A DNA stretch of 24,509 nucleotides from a virus: positions 1 through 24,509 of the IMG/VR virus record IMGVR_UViG_3300020190_004753; one strand, given 5' to 3'. The notes below the pieces were generated by a model. The model was not told the origin of the DNA. It did not search any database and worked only from the letters and a program-made list of their open reading frames with translations. The stretch's first letter is position 1, and the number at the start of each line of letters is the position of its first letter. Position numbers and translations under genes: made by a program. Of this stretch, positions 12,960 through 18,302 are shown in pieces.

Positions 12960-12975
12960 GTTGTATTTACGCAAC
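12960..12975 (-). other. Repeated stop-codon stem-loop, module C
   Basis: GTTGCGTAAATACAAC on the minus strand, extended outward by GAT / ATC to give a seven-base-pair GATGTTG / CAACATC stem. The TAA stop of the gene at 12967-13116 forms part of the loop. No T-run follows. Confidence 0.72.
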
Positions 12976-13116
12976 ATCAACAGGAAACGGCCAGTATAGA
13001 TTCTCCATCATGGCAATATACTCTTCATCCAGAGCATCACAGTAATCAATTACCTCTTCTTCAAGAGTTTCTTCAGCAATATCCCTACAAAGGGCATTAA
13101 TATCATCAATATTCAT
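12967..13116 (-). CDS. Hypothetical acidic protein, 49 aa
   Basis: From ATG 13116 the product begins MNIDDINALCRDIAEETLEEE and is acidic throughout, ending in aromatic residues (ENLYWPFPVDVA). The frame is open to an ATG at 13161, but that part contains a TTGACA box and no ribosome site. Function unknown. The stop codon lies inside the module C stem-loop. Confidence 0.55.
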   Translation of the reverse strand: MNIDDINALCRDIAEETLEEEVIDYCDALDEEYIAMMENLYWPFPVDVA

Positions 13117-13161
13117 AGCGGACACCAGTATCCTATCATTGTCAAGCATTATGTGAGGCAA

Positions 13162-13518
13162 TTATGTGGGACAAGTCCAAGTCACACGAGAATAATTACC
13201 AACGAAAATATTACCACGAGCAAAGTTTCGAGCGGGAGCTGCCCACGAGGCGGGTTTTAAAATATCTCCTGCCTTGAATTTTCCATCGTCTTTCATTACA
13301 ATAAACGAGTGAACAGAGCGACCGTAGCCAGAGCGACCAGTGCAAACCTTAATATATTTTGAACCAATTTCAACAGAGATATTAGCACAAAATTCTTCAG
13401 ACATTTCGCGGCGTATCTGATCTCCAATAGTATCACCGTCTAGATTCTGCCACTTGCAATAATCGTTTCGAATATGATCAAAATACTTTGTGGTAACTAG
13501 ATCAATTAAATTAGACAT
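13162..13518 (-). CDS. Conserved phage protein, 118 aa
   Basis: MSNLIDLVTTKYFDHIRNDY leads into YGRSVHSFIVMKDDGKFKAGD and ILKPASWAAPARNFARGN, segments I associate with a widespread phage protein of unknown function. AAGGAG lies about 8 nt ahead of ATG 13518. The open frame continues upstream to 13629 in a duplicated region and is not used. That ribosome site is itself part of a 15-bp direct repeat. Confidence 0.78.
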   Translation of the reverse strand: MSNLIDLVTTKYFDHIRNDYCKWQNLDGDTIGDQIRREMSEEFCANISVEIGSKYIKVCTGRSGYGRSVHSFIVMKDDGKFKAGDILKPASWAAPARNFARGNIFVGNYSRVTWTCPT

Positions 13519-13519
13519 A

Positions 13520-13762
13520 TTAAAAAACTCCTTCACGCAGAGATACAAATAATGGCCATTTTGAATTTGCTCCTTCACGCAGAGCTGCAAAAACCTCTTC
13601 ACGAACAGCAGTATCTGTAGCCTCTTCAAAAAATTTTATTTTAGAGAGCTTTATTAGTTCTTTTTCAAGATTATTATAGGAAAAATTTTGATCAATTGCA
13701 AGTTGAACAATCGCGCCAACCACAGCATCACCTTCGGGTGTATACATTCCATAGTGTTTCAT
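13520..13762 (-). CDS. Hypothetical protein, 80 aa
   Basis: A mostly helical protein (DAVVGAIVQLAIDQNFSYNNLEKELI...). GAGG lies 8 nt ahead of ATG 13762, and the module D promoter precedes it. Its C-terminus contains LREGA and LREGV, encoded by two exact 15-bp repeats 42 bp apart. Function unknown. Confidence 0.68.
   Translation of the reverse strand: MKHYGMYTPEGDAVVGAIVQLAIDQNFSYNNLEKELIKLSKIKFFEEATDTAVREEVFAALREGANSKWPLFVSLREGVF
13528..13584. repeat. Exact 15-bp direct repeat, 42-bp period
   Basis: CTCCTTCACGCAGAG occurs at 13528-13542 and 13570-13584. The period is 14 codons, so the reading frame of the 80-aa gene is kept. The left copy holds the AAGGAG ribosome site of the next gene. Confidence 0.8.
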
Positions 13763-13789
13763 ATATCAACCTCACTTATTACAGAATCA

Positions 13790-13817
13790 ATTCTATCAAA
13801 ATCCAGGCAATTGTCAA
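13790..13817 (-). promoter_or_regulatory. Sigma70 promoter (TTGACA-16-TAGAAT), module D
   Basis: TTGACA at 13812-13817 and TAGAAT at 13790-13795, spacer 16 bp, 27 nt ahead of the ATG of the 80-aa gene, which has its own ribosome site. Confidence 0.86.
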
Positions 13818-13821
13818 GCCC

Positions 13822-13837
13822 GTTGCTTTTTTACAAC
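13822..13837 (-). other. Repeated stop-codon stem-loop, module D
   Basis: GTTGTAAAAAAGCAAC on the minus strand, with the TAA stop of the 87-aa gene at the base of the loop. It ends 4 nt before the module D -35 box. Confidence 0.65.
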
Positions 13838-14094
13838 AAGTCAATTTGTACCTCGATTCTTGTACGCTCACTATCTAGATCATGGACCCATTGGCTAGCA
13901 TCCAAAGCCTTAGTGCAAGGTTCTTGAATTACCGCCAGACCAAGGGCGACTAGCGTAGAGGTCACAGCAATCCGTTGGTGAGCCAGAGGCATATCGAAAG
14001 CACCAGCAACCGTAGTGACAAACCCAACACCATCGCAAATCACTCGGATGCGTTGGTTGTTGTTCAGACCCATCACAAATCGCTTGGTTTTCAT
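13831..14094 (-). CDS. Hypothetical protein, 87 aa
   Basis: A basic N-terminus (MKTKRFVMGLNNNQRIRVICDG) is followed by a hydrophobic middle (HQRIAVTSTLVALGLAVIQE) and an acidic end. AAGGA precedes the ATG and a promoter lies at 14120-14148, so it starts a transcript. No family recognised. Confidence 0.65.
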   Translation of the reverse strand: MKTKRFVMGLNNNQRIRVICDGVGFVTTVAGAFDMPLAHQRIAVTSTLVALGLAVIQEPCTKALDASQWVHDLDSERTRIEVQIDLL

Positions 14095-14119
14095 ATCAAT
14101 CCTTAATCAGTATGTATGG

Positions 14120-14148
14120 ATTGTATGGCAGAATGCGGCAATTGTCAA
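14120..14148 (-). promoter_or_regulatory. Sigma70 promoter (TTGACA-17-TACAAT), module E
   Basis: TTGACA at 14143-14148 and TACAAT at 14120-14125, spacer 17 bp, 25 nt ahead of the 87-aa gene. The stretch after the -35 box (ATTGCCGC...GCCA) is shared with modules A and D. Confidence 0.88.
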
Positions 14149-14170
14149 GGGTAAAAATGGAGGTTTTGCT

Positions 14171-14186
14171 GTTGTTTTTGAGCAAC
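14171..14186 (-). other. Repeated stem-loop, module E
   Basis: GTTGCTCAAAAACAAC on the minus strand, 22 nt upstream of the module E -35 box. Unlike the other copies it does not touch a stop codon; it sits alone in the 202-nt gene-free stretch 14095-14296, of which the rest shows no gene. Confidence 0.62.
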
Positions 14187-14284
14187 ATTGTGGCAGTTTT
14201 GTATACACTTTGGTGAAGTTAGTACACACTTGCACTATAATTCATCTGTGCTTTTATACAGAGAATTCGCTATTTTTACTCTAA

Positions 14285-14300
14285 GTAGGTTACTACCTAC
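14285..14300 (-). other. Stop-codon hairpin of the Mom-like gene
   Basis: GTAGGT / ACCTAC is a perfect 6-bp stem with a 4-nt loop; the TAG stop at 14297-14299 is inside the 5' arm. Only TT follows, so a terminator is possible but weak. Confidence 0.5.
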
Positions 14301-14911
14301 ACTGGTTTTGGATACGCCTTCTTAGGATATATTAAATCTTTTAAATATTTTTTATCTTTTATATAAACGTAGCGATACTTTGTGGCATAGGATTTATAAT
14401 ACACATTATTAGCGCCAAATACCTCTTTAATTTTCTCTGCAGTTTTATATTGTTTCCAAAGAGTTTTATTGTGTATTTTATTGTTTTTTATAGCAATTAC
14501 ACCTCCTTTTCTTTCAGATTTGCCTGTATAAAGAAAATTAGAGGCTTGATACACAATTCCCACATGGCCGGCATCAGGATCAGCAAAAGCAACAATAATA
14601 GAATAATTAACTAATTGTAATGTATTGGAAATAAAATATGATTCTATGTTTTTAGGCGTATTATCTTGAACCCATAGGCGAGTTATCTCTATGACATTTT
14701 TACGATTAGATTCACCACATATATTTAGCGTGGTAGGTGCGGTAGGATTGCCATACAAAATAACTCCAACAATTTCATCGGTAGGTATAAAATGTAAAGC
14801 AAATGCATAGGTACAGGAGGCGCGGGTTTGTAAATAGTGATGCTGAATTTGTATATAATTGGCCAGTTTACGATCAATCGAGCGTATGGCGTAAGTGGAT
14901 TTTAATGTCAA
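14297..14911 (-). CDS. Mom-like GNAT-fold protein (candidate DNA adenine modifier)
   Basis: A 204-aa protein resembling phage Mu Mom and its relatives, which turn adenine in phage DNA into a carbamoylmethyl form that blocks restriction. HHYLQTRASCTYAFAL (24-39), EITRLWVQDNTPKNIESYF (75-93) and the family-typical FADPDAGHVGIVYQASNF (109-126) are in the expected order. The start is TTG 14911 with AGGA upstream, because no ATG precedes the conserved part. Mom is toxic and tightly controlled in Mu; here an inefficient TTG start may play that role. Another GNAT acyltransferase of the same fold cannot be excluded. Confidence 0.75.
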   Translation of the reverse strand: MTLKSTYAIRSIDRKLANYIQIQHHYLQTRASCTYAFALHFIPTDEIVGVILYGNPTAPTTLNICGESNRKNVIEITRLWVQDNTPKNIESYFISNTLQLVNYSIIVAFADPDAGHVGIVYQASNFLYTGKSERKGGVIAIKNNKIHNKTLWKQYKTAEKIKEVFGANNVYYKSYATKYRYVYIKDKKYLKDLIYPKKAYPKPV

Positions 14912-14952
14912 ATGTTTTCCTATTTCTATCCTTTTTAATCACGTTTTTTGTT

Positions 14953-15228
14953 TTATATGGGTGTATTTTCAGACAAAGATTCAGAAATACGATCACGCTG
15001 GTCATCGTCAAAATCGTAGGCATAAGCATCAAGCAATTCTACAATATCACTTACAACGGACTCTAGTGTTTCTTCTTCATTAAAATCAAAAGCATTTATC
15101 ATAGAATCTTCAAGACAGAATTGTATAGCAGATTTTAATTCATCAGGCAGCGGCAGATTTTCATAATTAGCATGAACAGCGAGGTATTGAACAAGCGATA
15201 ATAATTGAGTATAAGTAAGTTTAGTCAT
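14953..15228 (-). CDS. Hypothetical acidic protein, 91 aa (downstream half of a fused frame)
   Basis: MTKLTYTQLLSLVQYLAVHAN begins a helical, very acidic protein ending in DDDQRDRISESLSEN. GGAG lies 6 nt before ATG 15228, so it is likely translated separately although the same frame is open upstream to 15387. The two proteins appear to have been joined by a 25-bp tandem duplication. Function unknown. Confidence 0.68.
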   Translation of the reverse strand: MTKLTYTQLLSLVQYLAVHANYENLPLPDELKSAIQFCLEDSMINAFDFNEEETLESVVSDIVELLDAYAYDFDDDQRDRISESLSENTPI

Positions 15229-15387
15229 AATATCTCCAATGTAAGTTCTTGTATTTTCTTTCAATGTGAGTTCTTGTATTTTCTTTTCTACAGATTTTAC
15301 AGCATTTAAATCAAATAAAAGCTTACACAGGTCTTCAAGGCGTTTTATTTCTGCTTTAATTTGTTTAATTTTCTCGGTACGAGTCAT
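14953..15387 (-). CDS. Fused reading frame: coiled-coil N-part plus acidic C-part, 144 aa
   Basis: Starting at ATG 15387 (ATGA overlap with the MazG-like gene), MTRTEKIKQIKAEIKRLEDL forms a basic coiled coil, and the frame runs without a stop into the gene at 14953-15228. Removing one copy of the 25-bp repeat (15237-15286) would end the first protein as ELTLEIL at a TGA that overlaps the ATG at 15228, the standard arrangement in this genome. So the present frame is probably a recent accidental fusion, with the short and the fused products both possible. Confidence 0.62.
   Translation of the reverse strand: MTRTEKIKQIKAEIKRLEDLCKLLFDLNAVKSVEKKIQELTLKENTRTYIGDIMTKLTYTQLLSLVQYLAVHANYENLPLPDELKSAIQFCLEDSMINAFDFNEEETLESVVSDIVELLDAYAYDFDDDQRDRISESLSENTPI
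15237..15286. repeat. 25-bp tandem duplication, one mismatch
   Basis: Copies at 15237-15261 and 15262-15286 differ only at 15243 versus 15268. The unit is not a multiple of three, so it changes the frame. It is a young slippage or repair event. Confidence 0.9.
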
Positions 15388-15641
15388 AGATTTTGAATAT
15401 TACTGTATACTGCAAGTTTTTTTCTTTTATTAATCTTGGCTTCTGCAATTTTATCATAATTAACGCCAATATTCTCAGTAATTAGCAATTCTATCATTGT
15501 TTGTAAATCACCAAGTTCTTTATTTAATCTATTTAAATTATCTTCGGAAAGACCAAATCGTATACATTTACTGATTTCAACAATGACCTCAGCAGCTTCT
15601 TCTTGCAATATGATCATTATTTCACGAGTATGGTCATTCAT
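15384..15641 (-). CDS. MazG-like nucleotide pyrophosphohydrolase, 85 aa
   Basis: A short all-alpha NTP pyrophosphohydrolase-like protein. The metal-binding pattern of the MazG/HisE superfamily is visible as Glu15-xx-Glu18 in QEEAAEVIVEISK and Glu42-xx-Asp45 in KELGDLQTM. These enzymes hydrolyse (d)NTPs to monophosphates; phage forms have been linked to nucleotide-pool or alarmone control. It overlaps both neighbours by 4 nt. Confidence 0.75.
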   Translation of the reverse strand: MNDHTREIMIILQEEAAEVIVEISKCIRFGLSEDNLNRLNKELGDLQTMIELLITENIGVNYDKIAEAKINKRKKLAVYSNIQNL

Positions 15642-16003
15642 ACTAGATTTGCTGCTTTTTTATTGCGTTCTTCATCACTCATTTCCAAATCTCTTTGAGC
15701 ACGATCCGGTTGTCGCAATTGATCGTATTTTGATCGTTCGGGATACTGTTTTTGTACGGTCTTAATTACAATCCAAGTTAAAAACGCCATACTAATGACA
15801 GCACCGTGACCAAATACATTGTAGCCTAGATAATACAATTCGCCAGTATACAATGAAAATGCCAGTGCCCAAAAGCATCCTAGCCAGATACTAATAATGT
15901 ACTTAATTTGCATTGGCGCATTTCTTAGACCATTAAAGTTTGGATCTAATAATTGATAAAAAGTTTTAAACAACAGGCGTAAAAATTTATATAAACCTAT
16001 CAC
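15638..16003 (-). CDS. Two-span membrane protein, 121 aa
   Basis: Two hydrophobic segments (about residues 34-52 and 62-82) follow an amphipathic N-terminus; the C-terminal 35 residues are charged and cytoplasmic-looking (SKYDQLRQPDRAQRDLEMSD). No family recognised. It overlaps both neighbours by 4 nt. Confidence 0.65.
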   Translation of the reverse strand: MIGLYKFLRLLFKTFYQLLDPNFNGLRNAPMQIKYIISIWLGCFWALAFSLYTGELYYLGYNVFGHGAVISMAFLTWIVIKTVQKQYPERSKYDQLRQPDRAQRDLEMSDEERNKKAANLV

Positions 16004-16209
16004 TTTGTAACTCCAAAATGTTTTTGAATTATACTGACAGCATCTTTAACACGAAGCTCTTCATTAAATTCTTTTAAAACATTACAAGATTCTTGAATAA
16101 TTAACTCGGCAAACTTTTGCGAATCAAAATGTAATTGACCGTCAATTAAATAACCATCAATTCGATGACTCCAGCATTGTTTTTCAAGTTCTTTGATTCG
16201 TTGGTTCAT
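16000..16209 (-). CDS. FAELIIQES-family phage protein, paralog 3, 69 aa
   Basis: MNQRIKELEKQCW ... QKFAELIIQESCNVL ... DAVSIIQKHFGV shows the same three-part layout as paralogs 1 and 2, but the Arg-Glu-Cys core has become Gln-Glu-Ser. Function unknown. It overlaps both neighbours by 4 nt. Confidence 0.78.
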   Translation of the reverse strand: MNQRIKELEKQCWSHRIDGYLIDGQLHFDSQKFAELIIQESCNVLKEFNEELRVKDAVSIIQKHFGVTK

Positions 16210-16430
16210 TTATAAAAATCCCTTCTAAACCTGCGGGTTTGAGCCGCTGCTTTTTTCATCAATTCAGACCAATCACCAGATTTTTCTAATCGTTGGATAT
16301 CTGTATTCCGCATGGGAGTGAGAATATGACTTACTGCCGAGTTCATTGATGCCGCCATAGTACCACTATTCATAACCGATTGAAAAGGGTCATTCCGTAA
16401 TTGTCTAAATTTACTCATTTTTGAAACCAT
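16206..16430 (-). CDS. Hypothetical basic protein, 74 aa
   Basis: A basic protein with a Met/Ser/Ala-rich middle (FQSVMNSGTMAASMNSAVSH) and a basic tail (AAQTRRFRRDFYK). ATG 16430 stands 6 nt after a candidate -10 box; a second ATG at 16418 is an alternative. No family recognised. Confidence 0.6.
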   Translation of the reverse strand: MVSKMSKFRQLRNDPFQSVMNSGTMAASMNSAVSHILTPMRNTDIQRLEKSGDWSELMKKAAAQTRRFRRDFYK

Positions 16431-16436
16431 AATTTA

Positions 16437-16466
16437 ATTGTATTCCAAAGGCGTAAAAACCTTGTA
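16437..16466 (-). promoter_or_regulatory. Weak promoter candidate (TACAAG-18-TACAAT)
   Basis: TACAAT (16437-16442) is a good -10 box; TACAAG (16461-16466) is a poor -35. The -10 to ATG distance is 6 nt, as in modules A and B. Confidence 0.35.
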
Positions 16467-16483
16467 GAATGGAAATTAATATA

Positions 16484-16508
16484 GGGCGGGTGCATTGGGC
16501 ACCTGCCC
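16484..16508 (-). other. GC-rich hairpin in the 127-nt gap 16431-16557
   Basis: GGGC and GGTGC pair with GCACC and GCCC around a 5-nt loop; on the minus strand the fifth position is an A-C mismatch, on the plus strand a G-T pair. TATATTAATTT follows on the minus strand. It may end the transcript of the gene at 16558-16872. The rest of the gap shows no supported gene. Confidence 0.45.
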
Positions 16509-16557
16509 TGATTGTAGTCGCAAAGCGGAGAATACTCCTTTTTGCATACTTTACATT

Positions 16558-16872
16558 TTACGCTACTATCCATTTTTCTTTAGATTCTAAAACTAATGAT
16601 TCATCACCATCATATTCATCTATACGAAACCGAGCACCTACGGGCACCCATTGTATCACTAAATCACGAATAGCACTACCATAATAAGGCCCGCCGCCAT
16701 ATTCTTGTATACAGTATGATTCTATTTCAGAGGAATCTACATGAGAATCAACAAGTTGAACAACCTGCGGATCAAACAAAAGAGCTTCTACATTATGCCA
16801 AGAATACCACCCGGCACCAAAACCGGGAGAAACTAATACGGCCACATGGCCATCACGAATTACACGATTCAT
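16558..16872 (-). CDS. Conserved phage protein, 104 aa
   Basis: MNRVIRDGHVAVLVSPGFGAGWYSW starts a protein of a type seen repeatedly in tailed phages; EYGGGPYYGSAIRDLVIQWVP and RFRIDEYDGDESL follow. Function unknown. It lies 9 nt after the next gene upstream and ends before the GC-rich hairpin. Confidence 0.75.
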   Translation of the reverse strand: MNRVIRDGHVAVLVSPGFGAGWYSWHNVEALLFDPQVVQLVDSHVDSSEIESYCIQEYGGGPYYGSAIRDLVIQWVPVGARFRIDEYDGDESLVLESKEKWIVA

Positions 16873-16881
16873 TTTAATCTT

Positions 16882-17250
16882 TCAAACTCTATCTTCACGA
16901 GTATGACCATACGGTACACCGAGATTCCACTCAAGATATTCCCAGTCACCATTACATTCATAGGCTTCCATCAACCAACGCAGCGCCATATTACGATTAC
17001 GAGCACCAAGTTCAATTAACGAAGCAATGCGATTTTCAAGTTGAGCAATACACTTTTGCTTTTCTTCTTCGTCTTTTTCAAGACGGCGCTCAAGCACTTG
17101 ACACAACCAGTCCCATTCAGTTTGCTTTTCAACATCGGTCGCTTCGCGCCAACGCTGCCAGAACCCTTCGCCGGGCCGCATACCATATGCATCTTTGTGC
17201 AGATCGGAAACGGTGTCTTCGCAGAAGGTATAGATCATTTCAGTCATCAT
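16882..17250 (-). CDS. Conserved phage protein with coiled coil, 122 aa
   Basis: EDTVSDLHKDAYGMRPGEGFWQRW is a recurrent signature of small phage proteins of unknown function; a charged coiled coil (RRLEKDEEEKQKCIAQLENR) and LEWNLGVPYG follow. ATG 17250 is only 6 nt after the -10 box of module A, so the message may start at the ATG. ATG 17238 is a possible alternative and begins closer to the conserved part. Confidence 0.75.
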   Translation of the reverse strand: MMTEMIYTFCEDTVSDLHKDAYGMRPGEGFWQRWREATDVEKQTEWDWLCQVLERRLEKDEEEKQKCIAQLENRIASLIELGARNRNMALRWLMEAYECNGDWEYLEWNLGVPYGHTREDRV

Positions 17251-17256
17251 GTTGCC

Positions 17257-17285
17257 ATTCTATAGGCATTTTTAGCAATTGTCAA
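17257..17285 (-). promoter_or_regulatory. Sigma70 promoter (TTGACA-17-TAGAAT), module A
   Basis: TTGACA at 17280-17285 and TAGAAT at 17257-17262 with a 17-bp spacer. The sequence after the -10 box is GGCAAC and then ATG, nearly the same as in module B. Confidence 0.88.
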
Positions 17286-17296
17286 GCGCTTTTTTT

Positions 17297-17312
17297 GTTG
17301 TATTTAAACAAC
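17297..17312 (-). other. Repeated stem-loop, module A
   Basis: GTTGTTTAAATACAAC on the minus strand, starting 2 nt after the TAG stop of the DUF2452-like gene and 11 nt before the -35 box of module A. It is followed by A7. Confidence 0.72.
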
Positions 17313-17314
17313 AT

Positions 17315-17794
17315 CTATTCAACCTCAATCCAAGTATGGTCACCTAACCATTTTACTTTACAAATATATTCATATTCTTCTGGTTTACCTGTATTCCAAT
17401 CATTAGGTCCAGTTAATGCTAATCTTGTAAATTGTTTTCTATGGTCAAAAAGTAACCAATATATAATTCCATGATAAGTTTGAAAATCATATTTGGCACT
17501 ATGCACCATATCAGTAATATCTAATCGTCTTTTAATTTGTTCGGCTTGTTTTTGCAACACCGCAACTAATTCCATAATGCGATTATACTCTTGTTGAGCG
17601 TGCATCCTGGCAACATTAAGCATTATATCCTTTTGTTTTTCAACGGGTACTAAATCAAATTTAGGACCCGATGATTCCGTAGAATATGGTGTTACGTTGC
17701 GATTAATAAAAGCAATTAATTCGCCTGTAGATGTAGAATCAAAACTATTTTGACCATCGGTCAAGTTTGATTTACCATTTTCCTGTTGGTTCAT
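17315..17794 (-). CDS. DUF2452-like conserved phage protein
   Basis: The core SGPKFDLVPVEKQKDIMLN, ARMHAQQEYNRIMEL, QIKRRLDITDMVHSAKYDF and VKWLGDHTWIEV matches a strongly conserved family (DUF2452) found in T4-like and other large phages and some bacteria; function unknown. The start is ATG 17794 (159 aa), overlapping the upstream zinc-finger gene by 23 nt; the open frame continues six codons to 17812. The N-terminal 40 residues are low-complexity Asn/Ser/Gln and less conserved. Confidence 0.82.
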   Translation of the reverse strand: MNQQENGKSNLTDGQNSFDSTSTGELIAFINRNVTPYSTESSGPKFDLVPVEKQKDIMLNVARMHAQQEYNRIMELVAVLQKQAEQIKRRLDITDMVHSAKYDFQTYHGIIYWLLFDHRKQFTRLALTGPNDWNTGKPEEYEYICKVKWLGDHTWIEVE

Positions 17795-18050
17795 AACCAT
17801 CTGGCAATTCATGTATTGTTGGTATATCTACAGCAAAATCTTCTACTGAAATACCAGTGTGAAATAGTTTTTTATGTGCAATTGCTTCAGGTGTTTTATT
17901 ATATTCAGCTACCACTTCACGCATATGTTTACGCATATGTTCGGTTGGTATTCTTGCAGTAGCGGCGCAAGCTTGACAACAATAAATGCCTTTTTTGCGA
18001 TGTTTAGTCGCACAATTAGGACATTCTTTTTCTTTATATATTCCAGGCAT
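17772..18050 (-). CDS. Zinc-finger protein, 92 aa
   Basis: Cys10-xx-Cys13 and Cys25-xx-Cys28 (CPNC ... CQAC) form a treble-clef or ribbon-type finger near the N-terminus, followed by a helix (EHMRKHMREVVAEYNKTPE) and an acidic tail. Such a layout is common in small phage nucleic-acid-binding proteins. Target unknown. TAATG overlap with the upstream gene. Confidence 0.72.
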   Translation of the reverse strand: MPGIYKEKECPNCATKHRKKGIYCCQACAATARIPTEHMRKHMREVVAEYNKTPEAIAHKKLFHTGISVEDFAVDIPTIHELPDGYEPTGKW

Positions 18051-18238
18051 TAGACTTTAATATCTATGTAGCGACCCTTATCATTTTCAATTTGTTGTCT
18101 ATCACGTATTTTTTCAAGTAACATTTTCTCTTGTTGATTTTTTAATCGCTCAAGATTTTCTACACGGTGTTTTTCATTTAACTGTGTAAGATATTCACGC
18201 CTTTCTAAAATATATTGTAATTGAGTTTCAACTTTCAT
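18050..18238 (-). CDS. Coiled-coil protein, 62 aa
   Basis: An almost entirely helical, charged protein (ERREYLTQLNEKHRVENLE ... KMLLEKIRDRQQIENDKG). Its first 14 codons are in the left copy of a 54-bp tandem duplication, so a second ribosome-accessible start lies 54 nt upstream and reads only 17 codons before TAA. Function unknown. Confidence 0.65.
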   Translation of the reverse strand: MKVETQLQYILERREYLTQLNEKHRVENLERLKNQQEKMLLEKIRDRQQIENDKGRYIDIKV

Positions 18239-18302
18239 TTAGCGGACATCACGCCTTTCTAAAATATATTGTAATTGAGTTTCAACTTTCATTTAGCGGA
18301 CA
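18195..18302. repeat. Exact 54-bp tandem duplication
   Basis: 18195-18248 and 18249-18302 are identical. The unit covers the end of the aldolase gene (GTCCGC TAAATG junction) and the first codons of the coiled-coil gene. As 54 is 18 codons, the frame is unchanged. Confidence 0.95.
18239..18292 (-). pseudogene. 17-codon minigene left by the 54-bp duplication
   Basis: From the ATG that overlaps the aldolase stop, the frame reads MKVETQLQYILERRDVR and stops at TAA, immediately followed by the ATG of the full coiled-coil gene. It is a truncated copy and may act only as a translated leader. Confidence 0.6.

Noticed and set aside
13116-13141. A further TTGACA box (13136-13141) resembling the module promoters, ahead of the 49-aa gene
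   Set aside because: No -10 box occurs at 15-19 bp; the sequence jumps straight to ATGATAGGATACT, and there is no GTTG..CAAC stem-loop. It could be a decayed copy, but activity is not supported.
14098-14190. A 30-codon minus-strand frame across the module E stem-loop and promoter
   Set aside because: It spans the promoter elements themselves and has no ribosome site.
16477-16548. A 23-codon frame (MQKGVFSALRLQSG...) in the gap before the 74-aa gene
   Set aside because: No ribosome site precedes it and it runs through the GC-rich hairpin; too short to support.
13528-18302. Short repeats considered as a CRISPR array
   Set aside because: Each repeat occurs only twice, the units differ in sequence, and there are no regular spacers or Cas genes.
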